From contig JANQGK010000046.1 in the NCBI GenBank assembly GCA_028277365.1, forward strand, positions 1-36,174: DNA of 36,174 bases, in the 5' to 3' direction. Shown piece after piece: positions 17,641 to 29,975 of the stretch. Both the position numbers and the translations under genes were made by a program. Each line of letters opens with the position of its first letter. The first letter of the stretch is position 1. Below the pieces are notes generated by a model. That model was not told where the DNA came from. It ran no database searches and saw only the letters and a program-made list of their open reading frames with translations. The DNA is from Halieaceae bacterium. GTDB lineage: Bacteria; Pseudomonadota; Gammaproteobacteria; Pseudomonadales; Halieaceae.

Positions 17641-18540
17641 ATGCCCGACAAGGCAAGCGACAAGCTGGTCATCGCGATCTCCTCTCGCGCGCTGTTCAAT
17701 CTCGACGACAGCCACGAGGTGTACGAGCGAGACGGTCTCGAGGCCTACTCACGCTACCAGATCGAGCGCGAGGACGAACCGCTGGAGCCCGGCGAAGCGT
17801 TCCCCATGGTGCAAAAGCTGCTGCGCATCAACCAGTTGCTGGACGGGGACGGCCGGGTCGAGGTGATTCTGCTGTCGCGCAACAGTGCCGACACCGGCCT
17901 GCGGGTGTTCAATTCCATCCAGCACTACCAGCTCGACATCCAACGCGCGGCCTTCTGCGGTGGGGAGAGTCCCTATCGCTATATCTCAGCTTTCGGTGCC
18001 CAGCTGTTTCTGTCCACCGAGCCGGAAGATGTACGGCACGCCCTGGACCACGGCGTAGCCGCCGCCAACCTCGTGTCCAAACGCAAGGCCGGCAACGATG
18101 CCGAGCAGCTGCGTTTCGCCTTTGACGGTGACGCTGTGCTGTTTTCCGACGAGGCTGAGCGGGTTTATAAAACCGAGGGCCTGGCGGCCTTCCAGGACAG
18201 CGAACAGGCGGCTGCCCGCCGGCCGCTGAGTGGCGGCCCGTTCAAGCCCTTTCTGGCGGCTCTGCAGCACTTGCAGCGTGAGTTTCCCGCCACTGAGTCG
18301 CCCATTCGTACGGCCCTGGTAACGGCGCGTTCCGCGCCCGCTCACGAGCGGGTGATCCGCACCCTGCGGGCCTGGGAGATTCGCATCGACGAATCGATCT
18401 TCCTGGGTGGCCTGGACAAGGGGGAATTCCTTAAGGCCTACCAGGCCGACGTGTTCTTTGACGACCAGCAGACCCACTGCGACAGCGCCGGCAGCCACGT
18501 TGCCACCGGCCATGTGCCCCACGGAATAGCCAACCAGTAG
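17641..18540 (+). CDS. 5'-nucleotidase (cytosolic 5'-nucleotidase I-like family)
   Basis: LVIAISSRALFNLDDSHEVYERDGLEAYSRYQ...LLSRNSADTGLRVFNSI...FAFDGDAVLFSDEAERVY. Confidence 0.85.
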   Translation: MPDKASDKLVIAISSRALFNLDDSHEVYERDGLEAYSRYQIEREDEPLEPGEAFPMVQKLLRINQLLDGDGRVEVILLSRNSADTGLRVFNSIQHYQLDIQRAAFCGGESPYRYISAFGAQLFLSTEPEDVRHALDHGVAAANLVSKRKAGNDAEQLRFAFDGDAVLFSDEAERVYKTEGLAAFQDSEQAAARRPLSGGPFKPFLAALQHLQREFPATESPIRTALVTARSAPAHERVIRTLRAWEIRIDESIFLGGLDKGEFLKAYQADVFFDDQQTHCDSAGSHVATGHVPHGIANQ

Positions 18541-18624
18541 CTCCGTTTTCAAGGCCCACAAGCCAGGAAAGCGTTATTCCTTTTTGAGGTTTGCAATAAA
18601 GCTGCTAAGCGCTATTCTTCATAA

Positions 18625-19626
<1,002 letters not shown>

Positions 19627-19675
19627 GGCCAACTCAGTGAGTGTGAACAGGCCCCAACGTTTGGAGCGACGCTAA

Positions 19676-20293
19676 ATGGAACTGGTTTGCCTGGACCTCG
19701 AAGGGGTGCTGATCCCGGAGATCTGGATCGAGTTTGCTGAGCGCACGGGTATCGATGCGCTGCGGGCCACCACCCGGGACATTCCCGATTACGATGTGTT
19801 GATGAAGCAGCGCTTGTCTCTGTTGGACGAGAATGGTCTGAAGATCGACGATATCCAGGCGGTCATCGCCGACATGTCGCCGCTGGACGGCGCCGGCGAA
19901 TTTCTCGATTGGCTGCGAGAGCACTTCCAGGTGGTGATCCTGTCCGACACCTTCTATGAGTTCTCCGCGCCGCTAATGCGCCAGCTCGGCTGGCCGACGC
20001 TGTTCTGTCACCGCCTGATGGTGGACGACGACGGCCGGGTGGTTGACTACCGCTTGCGCCAGCCCGATCCAAAGCGCGCTTCGGTGCAGGCTTTCCACAC
20101 GCTCAACTACCGGATCATCGCCTCCGGGGACTCCTACAACGACACCAGCATGCTCGACGAAGCCGACGCCGGCATTCTGTTCCGGGCGCCGGATAACGTG
20201 ATCGCCGAGTTTCCCCAGTATCCTTCAGTCACCAGCTACCAGGCGCTGAGGGAGGAAATCTGCAAGGCCTCTGAGCGCAATATCATCCCCTGA
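19676..20293 (+). CDS. thrH: Bifunctional phosphoserine phosphatase/homoserine phosphotransferase ThrH
   Basis: MELVCLDLEGVLIPEIWIEFAERTGI...ILSDTFYEFSAPLMRQLGWPTLFCH...ASGDSYNDTSML. Confidence 0.95.
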   Translation: MELVCLDLEGVLIPEIWIEFAERTGIDALRATTRDIPDYDVLMKQRLSLLDENGLKIDDIQAVIADMSPLDGAGEFLDWLREHFQVVILSDTFYEFSAPLMRQLGWPTLFCHRLMVDDDGRVVDYRLRQPDPKRASVQAFHTLNYRIIASGDSYNDTSMLDEADAGILFRAPDNVIAEFPQYPSVTSYQALREEICKASERNIIP

Positions 20294-21638
20294 GCCGGTT
20301 GTGCTCGAGATATTCCAGGTAGCGCCCTACCTTGTCCCAGGTTTCCTGGTACTCCTGTTGGCAGCGGGAGTCGGCCACCAGGCCGCCACCGCCCCAACAG
20401 TGAATCTCACCGTTCCGGCATAGCAGCGAGCGGATGGCGATGTTGCTGTCGAGCTTGCCGTCTGCGCTCAGGTAGAACACGCTGCCGCAGTAGGCCGTGC
20501 GTGCCACTGGCTCCAGCTCGCCGATGATCTCCATGGCGCGGCGCTTGGGCGCGCCGGTGATACTGCCGCCGGGGAAGCTGTCCCGCAGCAGCTGCAGAGG
20601 GCTGCAGTCCGCTCGCAGCTCTCCGGATACGGTGCTCACCAGGTGATGAACACTGGGGTAACTCTCCAACTCGAACAAGCCGTCCACCTGGATGCTGCCC
20701 GGTCGGCAGCTGCGGCCGATGTCGTTGCGCAACAGGTCGACAATCATCAGGTTTTCGGCGCGGTCCTTGGGAGAGCGCTGCAGCTCCTCCGCCGCCAGGC
20801 GATCGGCGCCCGGGTCCCGAGAACGGGCCCGGGTACCTTTGATCGGGCGGGTTTCCACATGCCGCCCCGCCACCCGCAGGAAGCGCTCCGGCGACAGGCA
20901 CAGCAACTGCTCGTCGCCGCAGTCGTGATAGGCAGCGAAGGGAGCGGCGGCCAGCCCGCGCAGCGCCTGGTAGGCGACCCAGGGATCGCCGTCGAAGGGT
21001 GCCGTGAAGCGGCGCGCCAGGTTGACCTGGTAGCAGTCGCCGGCGTGGATGTACTGCTGCACCCGGCGAAAGGCCCGTTCATAGTCGTCCCGTGCCAAGC
21101 CGTTAGTGAAGCCCGCTGCCAGCTCAAAGCTGCCCGCGTTTGCTGCGTCGTTGTGCGGCTCCCGCAGCCGCTCCAGCAGCCGCCGTCGCCGGGCCGGGTC
21201 GATCCCCGGGAGGGAGACGAAGTGACAGCGGCCCAGCACATGGTCCTGCACCAGGGCCCAGTCGTAGCGAGCCACCCGTGCGCCGGCGCCGGGTCGGGGC
21301 GGTAGATGCTGCAGGGGCAGGCCCAGCTCGTAATCGATATGGCCCGCCAGGCCGCCACAGAAGGGCAGGGTGTCAGCCGCATCGCAGCGCTGCTGCATCC
21401 AGGCCGCTTCCAGCTCCTGAAAGTACTTTACAATAGCTTCGTAACTCGTTGAATTAGAACAGGTAAAGTCAAACTCATCAGTGGGTTCTGCCAACAGGAT
21501 GTCGAACCGCCCCTGGCTGCTGTGGGGGCGGCAGGAATCCAGCAGCAAGGGCCGCCTGAGGCCGCGCAGGCGCTCGAACCAGGCGCCGCTGTCCGGGTTG
21601 TAGGGCAGTTCCTCGAGTTGTAGCGTACCGGTTGCCAT
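20283..21638 (-). CDS. pabB: Aminodeoxychorismate synthase component I PabB
   Basis: GDCYQVNLARRF...ETRPIKGTRARS...DLLRNDIGRSCRPGSI...SFPGGSITGAPKRRAMEII...AIRSLLC. Confidence 0.93.
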   Translation of the reverse strand: MATGTLQLEELPYNPDSGAWFERLRGLRRPLLLDSCRPHSSQGRFDILLAEPTDEFDFTCSNSTSYEAIVKYFQELEAAWMQQRCDAADTLPFCGGLAGHIDYELGLPLQHLPPRPGAGARVARYDWALVQDHVLGRCHFVSLPGIDPARRRRLLERLREPHNDAANAGSFELAAGFTNGLARDDYERAFRRVQQYIHAGDCYQVNLARRFTAPFDGDPWVAYQALRGLAAAPFAAYHDCGDEQLLCLSPERFLRVAGRHVETRPIKGTRARSRDPGADRLAAEELQRSPKDRAENLMIVDLLRNDIGRSCRPGSIQVDGLFELESYPSVHHLVSTVSGELRADCSPLQLLRDSFPGGSITGAPKRRAMEIIGELEPVARTAYCGSVFYLSADGKLDSNIAIRSLLCRNGEIHCWGGGGLVADSRCQQEYQETWDKVGRYLEYLEHNRLRG

Positions 21639-21795
21639 ATTTCGTAGAATCCACGCGCTGAAATTGCGCGTTACAGTGTTTACCCTGAGTACATCTGTTG
21701 TTTTTTTGTGCTGCGAACGGCGCCGAAATTGACTTCAACAGGCGTTAAACGTATCGTAACTCGCCGTTTATCCCCAGTGTAAAGAAGTCCTTCCC

Positions 21796-23553
21796 ATGGC
21801 AGACCAGACGGCTAAAACACCCTCTCACGATGCACCGCTCGGGCCTTCCCTGAAGAACCCCTTCGCCCAGGCAGTCGACCGGGAATTCATTGTTCCCGGG
21901 CAGATCGCCACCCGGCCCGGGTTGTACGAAGAGGCGCTGAAGTCGGGCTTCGAGCTTCAGCAGCGTCCGCAGCTGGCCGCCGGCGTCAAGAACATTGAGC
22001 GTCAGCACCAGAAGCAGCGAATGACCGTGTGGGAGCGCATCGACCTGCTGAACGATCCCGGCCACACCCCGACCATCCTCTATCAAAACTGGGGGCCTAA
22101 CCTGGACGGGGCCTCGCTGGTGACAGCGATTATCCGCGTAAACGGGCGCGACGTCGCCCTCTACGGCCACGACTTCACGGTGCGGGCCGGCTCCATGGAC
22201 GCCACCAACGGCAAGAAGCTGGCGCGGCTGTTCGAGCTGGCCGCCAAGCGCCGCATCCCGCTGGTGGGGATGAACGACAGTGCCGGCGCCTACATCCCGG
22301 CCGGGGTCGGGGGGCTGGATGGCTACGCTGACGCCTTTACCGCGCTGCGCAAGATTTCCGGCTGCGTGCCCAGCATCATGTGCATGTTCGGCTTCAACGC
22401 CGGCGGCGGTTCCTACCTGCCGCGCCAGGGCAGTTTCCTGATCCAGCCCAATAACACCTTCTTCGGCCTGACCGGGCCCGGGGTGGTGAAGTCCGTGCTG
22501 GGTGAAGACGTCACCCCCGACGAACTGGGCGGCCCCAATGTTCACAGCCAGAGTGGCGTAAACGATTTCGTAGTGCCCGACGAGGTGTCGGCCCTGCGCA
22601 AGGTGCGCGAGCTGCTCAACTACCTGCCCAGCCACAACGCCGAGTTCGCACCGCACCAGCCGTCCTCGGACCCGGTAACCCGCAAGACCTGGGACATCGA
22701 TATCCTGCTGAAAAAGGCCATCAACTCGCCCACCGGCTTCAACACCCCCATCGATATCTCGATCCTGATCCAGCAGCTCTGCGATCACGGGGATTTCCTG
22801 GAGATCCAGGCAGAGCGGGCCCGTAACACGGTGACCGCGCTGGGGCGGATCGGCGGCAACGTCATCGGTTTCGTGGCCAACAACAGCGCCGTGGCCTCCG
22901 GCCAGATCGATATTGGCGCTGCCTACAAGAACGCGCGCTTTATTCGCTTCTGTAACCTCTACAACATCCCGGTCATCTTCCTGGAAGACACCACCGGCTT
23001 CCTGCCCGGCAGGGAGCAGGAGGCGGGTGGTATCGTGCAGGCGGGGCGCGCCATGCTCGACGCCATCGTCGACCTGCGCACGCCGCGCTTTCTGGTGATC
23101 GTCCGCAACGCCTTTGGCGGTGCCTACGCCTCCTACAACAATTACCCGACCGGCGCCGACTTTGTCGTGGCCTTGCCCACCACGCGCCTGGCGGTGATGG
23201 GTCCGGCGGGGGTCGAGTACGTCTACAAGGACGAGCTGCGCAAGATTCGCGGCCAGGTGGCGGGACGCACCCGCGAGGTGGAACAGCAGCAGCTGGCCCA
23301 GGGCGTTTCCGAGGAGGAGGCAGCAGCCGCTGCCCGCAGCGCGGTGGCGCAGTGGGTCAAGGCGCAGGAAGCCGAGCTGGCCCAGCGCTATGAGCGCGAG
23401 CTGATGAACCCGAACGAGGCGCTGAGCCTGGGCTCGATCTCGCAGATCGTCATGCCCAGCGACCTGCGGCAGGTGCTGGCCGAGAACATGGCCTTCCATC
23501 TGCGGCACTATGAACCCAGCCCGATGAGCGGCGTGCAACGCGAATTCCATTAA
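21796..23553 (+). CDS. Acyl-CoA (probably propionyl-CoA) carboxylase beta/carboxyltransferase subunit
   Basis: Carboxyltransferase domain: [23 protein letters not shown]...[17 protein letters not shown]...[19 protein letters not shown]...[13 protein letters not shown]. Confidence 0.9.
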   Translation: MADQTAKTPSHDAPLGPSLKNPFAQAVDREFIVPGQIATRPGLYEEALKSGFELQQRPQLAAGVKNIERQHQKQRMTVWERIDLLNDPGHTPTILYQNWGPNLDGASLVTAIIRVNGRDVALYGHDFTVRAGSMDATNGKKLARLFELAAKRRIPLVGMNDSAGAYIPAGVGGLDGYADAFTALRKISGCVPSIMCMFGFNAGGGSYLPRQGSFLIQPNNTFFGLTGPGVVKSVLGEDVTPDELGGPNVHSQSGVNDFVVPDEVSALRKVRELLNYLPSHNAEFAPHQPSSDPVTRKTWDIDILLKKAINSPTGFNTPIDISILIQQLCDHGDFLEIQAERARNTVTALGRIGGNVIGFVANNSAVASGQIDIGAAYKNARFIRFCNLYNIPVIFLEDTTGFLPGREQEAGGIVQAGRAMLDAIVDLRTPRFLVIVRNAFGGAYASYNNYPTGADFVVALPTTRLAVMGPAGVEYVYKDELRKIRGQVAGRTREVEQQQLAQGVSEEEAAAAARSAVAQWVKAQEAELAQRYERELMNPNEALSLGSISQIVMPSDLRQVLAENMAFHLRHYEPSPMSGVQREFH

Positions 23554-23602
23554 GCCTGTTACAGAAAACAGAACCGAACCCAAGCCCCGCAAGGAATCCC
23601 AC

Positions 23603-26413
23603 GTGTCTAACGAACACTATCTCAACAGTCCGCTGGTTCACCGCGATCGCCGCCTGGGGCGGCGCCCGTCGAGCTGGGTATCCCAGTTTGGTTGCGAGCA
23701 CATCAAGCCCCTGATCATCTGCCGTGGCCCGATTCGCAAGGAAGCCATGGATGTGTTCGAAGAGATGGGCATCAACGGCTACGGCATTCTGCTGTCGGAA
23801 AAAGACTCGATCGTATACCGCAACGCGCTGGCCCCTGAACTGCGCCAGCTCACCGATCCCGATCGCGTGCACCGGGTGCCGGACTACACCGGCGCCAACA
23901 AGGAAGAGCGCAACGCCCGCATCAAGCAGATCATCGCCATCGCTCACGACAACGGTTACAACTCGGTGTTTGCCGGCTACGGCTTCATGGCCGAGGACGA
24001 GAGCATGGTGGCGGCTCTGGAAAAGGCCGGCCTCAATTTTATCGGCCCCTGTTCGCGCACGGTGCATGATGCCGGCCTGAAGGACGAGGCCAAGCGCACT
24101 GCGCTGGCGGTCGGCGTCAGCGTGACACCGGGCATCGACAACGGCACAGCGCTGACCCTGCTCAAGAAGCACCCGGATGCGGCGGCGCTCAGAGCCCTGT
24201 GTGATGAGCACGGTCTCGATGTGGGCGAGGCCCTCGAAGACGACTCCATTGCCCTGGAAGACAAGGCGGACCGGGTGTTGGCTGCGTCCTACGCCGCCCA
24301 AATCGATATCTATACCATCGACGAGCTGTGCGAGACATTGACCGAGGCGGTCAAGAAGATGGCGGCGGACTACCCGGAGAACCGGGTGCGCCTGAAGGCT
24401 ATCAGCGGCGGTGGCGGCAAAGGCCAGCGCATTCTCGGCATCGGCGAGGCCGACCGCACCGCGGAGATGGTGCGCGAGATTCTCAACGAGGTGAAAACCA
24501 CCGGCGTCGGCGACAACAAGAACGTGCTGGTGGAGCTCAATATTGAAACCACCCGCCATCAGGAAATCCAGGTGATCGGCAACGGCCAGTGGACCCTGGC
24601 CATGGGCGGGCGCGACTGCTCCCTGCAAATGCACGAGCAGAAGCTGCTGGAAGTCTCGGTGACTCACGAGTCCCTGGTGCGGGCGGTGGAGCAGGCCGAG
24701 GCCGCCGGTCTCGAAGTGGAGGCGAGGGTGCTGCGTCAGGATGTGGAAACCCTGGCCGCGATGGAGGCGGAAGCAGAGCGCTTCGGCGAGGCCACCGGCC
24801 TTGATTCGGTGTCTACTTTTGAGTGTATCGTCGATCGCGACAGCCACTTTTTTATGGAGATGAACACCCGCATCCAGGTGGAACACCGGGTGACCGAGCT
24901 GTGCTATGCCTTGGAGTTCTGCAACCCGGATAACCCGGAAGACTGCTTCCAGGTGGAGTCGCTGGTGGAGGCCATGGTGCTGCTGGCGGCCCACGGCGAG
25001 AAGCTGCCGCGGCCCCGCCGCGTGCCGCGTTTCAATGACTCGGTGGAGGCGCGACTCAACGCCACCAACCAGGCCTTGCAACCCCACGCCGGCGGCGTGG
25101 TGGAGTACTGGTCCGATGCCATCGAGGGCGAGATCCGCGACGACCAGGGCATCAGCCTGCACAACCCGGACACCGACGTGTTCATGAAGTACACCCTGGC
25201 CGGTGCCTACGATTCCAATATCGCGCTGTTGCTCACCGTTGGCGACACCCGGCTGGAGACCTATCAGAATATGGCCGAGGTGATCCGCCGCACCAGCATG
25301 CGCGGTCGTGACCTGGCCACCAACCTGGAGTTTCACTACGGCCTGGTGAACTGGTTTATCGGCAACAACATCAACGCCCGGCCGACGACCCGCTTTATCG
25401 TGCCCTACCTGACGGCGGTGGGTGAGCTCAAGGAGCGAGCCAATCAGATCGACCTGGTGTACGCCTACGACCAGCTTATGCAGCGAGCCCTGGCGGCCGC
25501 CGATGACGAGGCGAAAGAAGCCGTCGGGGGTTGCTTCGAGCGCAAGTACAGCCTGCTGCGTCGGCCCCTGGAGCGGCTCATGGCCGAGCCCCACCTGTTG
25601 TCGGGCTGGCTGAGCGTCAATCGCGACTGCTACACGCTGATCGACGGCCGTATCAGTTGGAACGAAAACCCGCTGGAGCTGCTGGCTGATACCTACCATT
25701 ATCTGGACATGAACCTGCAGGAAGGCCAGCCTGCAGCCCATATGATCTGGGATCACGACCACGAGCTGCTGCAGTCCGGCATCGATTTCTACAACGAGCT
25801 TAACAACCGCCTCAACGCCGGAGACTGGATCGAGCTCGACAGCCTGCTGCGGGAGGGTGACGCCCCCGACGGCTTTGACGGCCAGTTGTGGGCACAGGTC
25901 AAGGCCTCCCATGCCGGCTTCCAGGCGGGCCTGGATATCCTCGCGGTTTTGCCGGCCCTGGCGGAGGCCTCGGACTTCTACGCGCTCAGCGTAAACACCG
26001 ACCTGACCATGGAGATTCCCGAGCGGCTGACGGACCCGGACCTGCAGGAGCGAATGGCCAAGGTGCTGGTTCCGCCGCCAGTGGCGAAAAGCGACGAGAT
26101 CCTCGCCGAGAGCGGCGGCATGTTCTACTCCAGGGAAACGCCGGAGCACGATTCCTATGTGGCGGAGGGAAGCCACTTCGAAGAGGGCGACCCGCTTTAC
26201 ATCGTTGAAGTCATGAAAATGTTCAACAAGGTCTACGCGCCGTTCTCCGGTACCATCGAGAAGGTGCTGGTCGACGAAGACGGCATTATCATCAGCAAGG
26301 GCCAGCCGCTTTTCAAGATTACCCCGGACGAGGTCATCGTTGAGGAATCACCGGACGAGCGCCGTGCCCGTCGCCGTGCGGCCACCGATGCTTTCCTGGC
26401 TACCGTGGCCTGA
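23603..26413 (+). CDS. Atypical biotin carboxylase/biotin carrier subunit of acyl-CoA carboxylase (GTG start)
   Basis: LKAISGGGGKGQRI ATP-grasp; FFMEMNTRIQVEHRVTE; C-terminal biotin site VEVMKMFNKVYAPFSGTIEKVL. Confidence 0.9.
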   Translation: MSNEHYLNSPLVHRDRRLGRRPSSWVSQFGCEHIKPLIICRGPIRKEAMDVFEEMGINGYGILLSEKDSIVYRNALAPELRQLTDPDRVHRVPDYTGANKEERNARIKQIIAIAHDNGYNSVFAGYGFMAEDESMVAALEKAGLNFIGPCSRTVHDAGLKDEAKRTALAVGVSVTPGIDNGTALTLLKKHPDAAALRALCDEHGLDVGEALEDDSIALEDKADRVLAASYAAQIDIYTIDELCETLTEAVKKMAADYPENRVRLKAISGGGGKGQRILGIGEADRTAEMVREILNEVKTTGVGDNKNVLVELNIETTRHQEIQVIGNGQWTLAMGGRDCSLQMHEQKLLEVSVTHESLVRAVEQAEAAGLEVEARVLRQDVETLAAMEAEAERFGEATGLDSVSTFECIVDRDSHFFMEMNTRIQVEHRVTELCYALEFCNPDNPEDCFQVESLVEAMVLLAAHGEKLPRPRRVPRFNDSVEARLNATNQALQPHAGGVVEYWSDAIEGEIRDDQGISLHNPDTDVFMKYTLAGAYDSNIALLLTVGDTRLETYQNMAEVIRRTSMRGRDLATNLEFHYGLVNWFIGNNINARPTTRFIVPYLTAVGELKERANQIDLVYAYDQLMQRALAAADDEAKEAVGGCFERKYSLLRRPLERLMAEPHLLSGWLSVNRDCYTLIDGRISWNENPLELLADTYHYLDMNLQEGQPAAHMIWDHDHELLQSGIDFYNELNNRLNAGDWIELDSLLREGDAPDGFDGQLWAQVKASHAGFQAGLDILAVLPALAEASDFYALSVNTDLTMEIPERLTDPDLQERMAKVLVPPPVAKSDEILAESGGMFYSRETPEHDSYVAEGSHFEEGDPLYIVEVMKMFNKVYAPFSGTIEKVLVDEDGIIISKGQPLFKITPDEVIVEESPDERRARRRAATDAFLATVA

Positions 26414-26469
26414 GTTTCAGACAATACCGACCGGCCGAGGCCTGTCGAACCAGCAAGTAAGAGGCAACC

Positions 26470-26880
26470 ATGATCACCGCACTGGACCATATCGCCGTCG
26501 CCGTTCCAGACCTGGACAAGGCGATCAAACGCTTCATGGACGACTTCGGCCTGGAGTTCGAAGGCACCGAAGATGTAGAGGCGGCCCAGACCGCCACCGC
26601 ATTTTTCCCGCTGCCACCGACCAGCATTGAGCTTATACACCCGCTGCGCGGCGAAGGTCCGGTGGCGAAGTATCTGGAGAAGCGTGGCGGTGGTATGCAT
26701 CACCTGTGCTTCCGCTCCGACAACATCCACGAGGACGTCGAGCGATTGAAAGCCAAAGGCTATCAGTTCCTGGCCGACGAACCGGCCCCGGGTGCGCACG
26801 GTTCGCTGACGATTTTCATTCATCCGAAGAGCTGTGACGGCGTACTGATCGAGCTCAACCAGCCCGGCGAAGAGCATTGA
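26470..26880 (+). CDS. mce: Methylmalonyl-CoA epimerase
   Basis: LDHIAVAVPDLDKAIKRFMDDFGL...GGGMHHLCFRSDNI... Confidence 0.93.
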   Translation: MITALDHIAVAVPDLDKAIKRFMDDFGLEFEGTEDVEAAQTATAFFPLPPTSIELIHPLRGEGPVAKYLEKRGGGMHHLCFRSDNIHEDVERLKAKGYQFLADEPAPGAHGSLTIFIHPKSCDGVLIELNQPGEEH

Positions 26881-26910
26881 ACCCGGCGAGAAAGTAAGAG
26901 GTAGCAGCCA

Positions 26911-29016
26911 ATGAGCGACGACCCGATTTACGACAAGGACGCCGCCACCCCGGACAGCTGGGCGGCGCTGGCCACTAAGCAGATGAAGGGGCTGGCCCCC
27001 GACGAGCTGACCTGGATTACGCCGGAGGAGATCAGGCTGCGCTGCCTGTATACGGCGGAAGATATCGCCGACCTGCCGTACACCAATACCATGCCGGGTA
27101 TGTCACCCTACATCCGCGGCCCCCAGGCCACCATGTATGCCGGGCGCCCCTGGACCATCCGCCAGTACGCCGGCTTCTCTACTGCCGAGGAATCCAATGC
27201 CTTCTACCGCAAGGCCCTGGCCGCCGGCGGGCAGGGGATTTCTGTGGCCTTCGACCTGGCCACCCACCGGGGCTACGACTCCGACCACCCGCGGGTGGCG
27301 GGAGATGTCGGCAAGGCCGGTGTGGCAGTAGATTCCATCGAGGACATGAAGATCCTATTCGACGGTATCCCGCTGGATAAGGTCTCGGTCTCCATGACCA
27401 TGAACGGCGCCGTGTTGCCGGTGCTGGCGGGTTACATCGTGGCCGCCGAGGAGCAGGGCGTAGGCCAGGAGCAGCTCTCTGGAACAATTCAGAACGATAT
27501 TCTCAAAGAGTTTATGGTTCGCAACACCTATATCTACCCGCCGGCCCCGAGCATGCGCATCATCGGTGACATCATCGCCTACTGCTCAGAGCACATGCCG
27601 CGCTTCAACACCATTTCGATCTCCGGTTACCACATCCAGGAAGCCGGCGCGAACGCTGCGCTGGAACTGGCCTACACGCTGGCCGACGGTAAAGAGTACA
27701 TCCGCACCGCAATTGCTGCGGGCCTGGATATCGACCAGTTCGCGCCGCGTCTGTCCTTCTTCTGGGGCATCGGCATGAACTTCTACCTGGAGATCGCCAA
27801 GATGCGCGCGGCGCGAATGCTGTGGGCGCGCATCGTATCCGAGTTCAATCCCCAGAATCCCAAGAGCTCGATGCTGCGCACCCACAGTCAGACCTCCGGC
27901 TGGTCGCTCACCGAGCAGGACCCCTACAACAACGTGGTGCGCACCACGATCGAGGCCATCGCGCTACCCAGCGAGTTCGCCGCCCGCATCGCCCGCAATA
28001 CCCAGCTCATCATCCAGGAAGAAACCGGCATCACCCAGGTCGTCGATCCCTGGGGCGGCTCCTACATGATGGAAAGCCTGACCAACGACATTGCTGACAA
28101 GGCCTGGGAGCTGATCGAGGAAGTCGAGAACGAGGGCGGCATGGCCAAGGCCATCGAAAGCGGCCTGCCCAAGCTGCGCATTGAAGAAGCGGCCGCCGCC
28201 AAGCAGGCCCGCATCGATCGCGGTGAAGACGTGATCGTGGGTGTGAACAAGTACAAGCTCAATCACGAAGACGAGGTGGAAATCCTCGAGATCGAAACCG
28301 AGGCGGTGCGCGAGGCCCAGCTCAAGCGGCTGGCGGAGATTCGCGCCACCCGCGACCAGGCCTCGGTAGACGATATACTCACGCAGATTACAAGGGTCGC
28401 CGGGGGCGAGGAGGGCAACCTGCTGGCTTTGTCTATCGAAGCCATTCGCCGCCGCGCCACCGTTGGGGAGATATCGGACGCCATGGAAAAAGAGTTCGGC
28501 CGCTTCAAGGCCAGCGCGCAGACCGTGTCCGGCGTATACGGCGCGGCCTTCTCCGAAGACCAGGGCTGGAAAGAGATCGCCGGCGACATCGACGCCTTCG
28601 TCGAAAAGCACGGCCGGCGCCCGCGCATGCTGGTCTGCAAGATGGGCCAGGACGGTCACGATCGGGGCGCGAAAGTAGTCGCCACGGCTTTTGCCGATGT
28701 GGGCTTTGATATCGATCTGTCGCCCATGTTTTCCACGCCGGAGGAAGTCGCCCGACAGGCCATCGAGAACGATGTGCACGCGGTGGGTGCGTCCTCGCTG
28801 GCCGCCGGTCACAAGACCCTGGTGCCGCAGCTGGTGGAACAACTGAAGAAACAGGGCGGTGAAGACATCATCGTGATCGCCGGCGGCGTCATCCCGCGCC
28901 AGGACTATGACGTGCTCTATGACGCCGGCGTGAAGTGCATCTTCGGCCCCGGTACGCCGATTCCCCAGTCTGCCCGCGAAGTCCTCAATGCCATAAACCA
29001 GATCCAGGGTGGCTGA
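26911..29016 (+). CDS. Methylmalonyl-CoA mutase, single chain with C-terminal B12 domain
   Basis: PFxxG-type N-term; [48 protein letters not shown]12-binding motif. Confidence 0.95.
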   Translation: MSDDPIYDKDAATPDSWAALATKQMKGLAPDELTWITPEEIRLRCLYTAEDIADLPYTNTMPGMSPYIRGPQATMYAGRPWTIRQYAGFSTAEESNAFYRKALAAGGQGISVAFDLATHRGYDSDHPRVAGDVGKAGVAVDSIEDMKILFDGIPLDKVSVSMTMNGAVLPVLAGYIVAAEEQGVGQEQLSGTIQNDILKEFMVRNTYIYPPAPSMRIIGDIIAYCSEHMPRFNTISISGYHIQEAGANAALELAYTLADGKEYIRTAIAAGLDIDQFAPRLSFFWGIGMNFYLEIAKMRAARMLWARIVSEFNPQNPKSSMLRTHSQTSGWSLTEQDPYNNVVRTTIEAIALPSEFAARIARNTQLIIQEETGITQVVDPWGGSYMMESLTNDIADKAWELIEEVENEGGMAKAIESGLPKLRIEEAAAAKQARIDRGEDVIVGVNKYKLNHEDEVEILEIETEAVREAQLKRLAEIRATRDQASVDDILTQITRVAGGEEGNLLALSIEAIRRRATVGEISDAMEKEFGRFKASAQTVSGVYGAAFSEDQGWKEIAGDIDAFVEKHGRRPRMLVCKMGQDGHDRGAKVVATAFADVGFDIDLSPMFSTPEEVARQAIENDVHAVGASSLAAGHKTLVPQLVEQLKKQGGEDIIVIAGGVIPRQDYDVLYDAGVKCIFGPGTPIPQSAREVLNAINQIQGG

Positions 29017-29968
29017 GTTCGATCTGGCTGTCCTGCGCGACGGTAACCGCCGCGCCCTGGCCAAGGCCATCACCGTCGTCGAGAGCAGTCGCGACGACGA
29101 CCGCGACCGTGCCCAGGCCATACTCGAACAGTGCCTGCCCCACACCGGCAACAGCATCCGGGTCGGCATCACCGGTATACCCGGGGTCGGTAAGTCTACC
29201 TTTATCGAAGCCTTTGGATTGCACCTGCTGGCGCAGGGCAAGCGCGTGGCAGTGCTCGCGGTAGACCCCAGCTCGCCCATCGCCGGCGGCAGTATTCTGG
29301 GCGATAAGACGCGAATGGAAGAGCTCTCCCGTCGGCAGGAAGCTTTTATCAGGCCGTCCCCCGCCGCCGGAGCCCTCGGTGGGGTCGCCCAGAAAACCCG
29401 GGAAACCATGCTGCTGTGCGAAGCGGCAGGCTACGATGTGATCCTGGTGGAAACCGTAGGCGTGGGTCAGTCCGAGTACCAGGTGGCGGGTATGGTGGAC
29501 TTTTTCATGGTGCTGATGCTGCCCAATGCCGGCGACGAGTTGCAGGGCATCAAGAAGGGCATCATGGAGCTGGCCGACGCGCTGGTCATCAACAAGGCTG
29601 ATGGCGACAGCCTGAATCTCGCAGAACAGACCCGGCGACACTACAAGGCCGCCATGGGGCTGTTGCGCCATGCCCCTCACTGGGAGCCCAGGGTGACCAC
29701 CTGTTCATCGATAGAAGGCCGCGGCGTTACCGACGTCTGGTCGATGATCGGCGAGTTCGAGCAGGCCGCGCGTGAATGTGGGGCGTTCAGCGCCCGCCGC
29801 GACAACCAGGCGCGGGACTGGATGCACCAGCTGATCGGCGAAATGCTCAAAGCGCGGCTGCGCAATAACCCCGAGGCCCAGCGGCTGCTGCCGGAGCTGG
29901 AAGCGCGGGTGTTGGCCCGGGAGCTCACCCCTTACACCGCCGCCTGCCGGGTGCTGGATTGCCTGTGA
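29009..29968 (+). CDS. meaB: Methylmalonyl-CoA mutase-associated GTPase MeaB
   Basis: [19 protein letters not shown]...[21 protein letters not shown]...[44 protein letters not shown]. Confidence 0.95.
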   Translation: MAEFDLAVLRDGNRRALAKAITVVESSRDDDRDRAQAILEQCLPHTGNSIRVGITGIPGVGKSTFIEAFGLHLLAQGKRVAVLAVDPSSPIAGGSILGDKTRMEELSRRQEAFIRPSPAAGALGGVAQKTRETMLLCEAAGYDVILVETVGVGQSEYQVAGMVDFFMVLMLPNAGDELQGIKKGIMELADALVINKADGDSLNLAEQTRRHYKAAMGLLRHAPHWEPRVTTCSSIEGRGVTDVWSMIGEFEQAARECGAFSARRDNQARDWMHQLIGEMLKARLRNNPEAQRLLPELEARVLARELTPYTAACRVLDCL

Positions 29969-29975
29969 GGCCGGC

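Noticed and set aside
21745-26176. Very long antisense ORFs (615 aa and 908 aa, minus strand) over the carboxylase genes
   Set aside because: Shadow ORFs expected in high-GC coding DNA; the + strand proteins are clear carboxylase subunits and the antisense translations show no recognisable motifs
27964-29409. 481-aa minus ORF opposite mutase/MeaB
   Set aside because: Antisense shadow of two well-conserved genes
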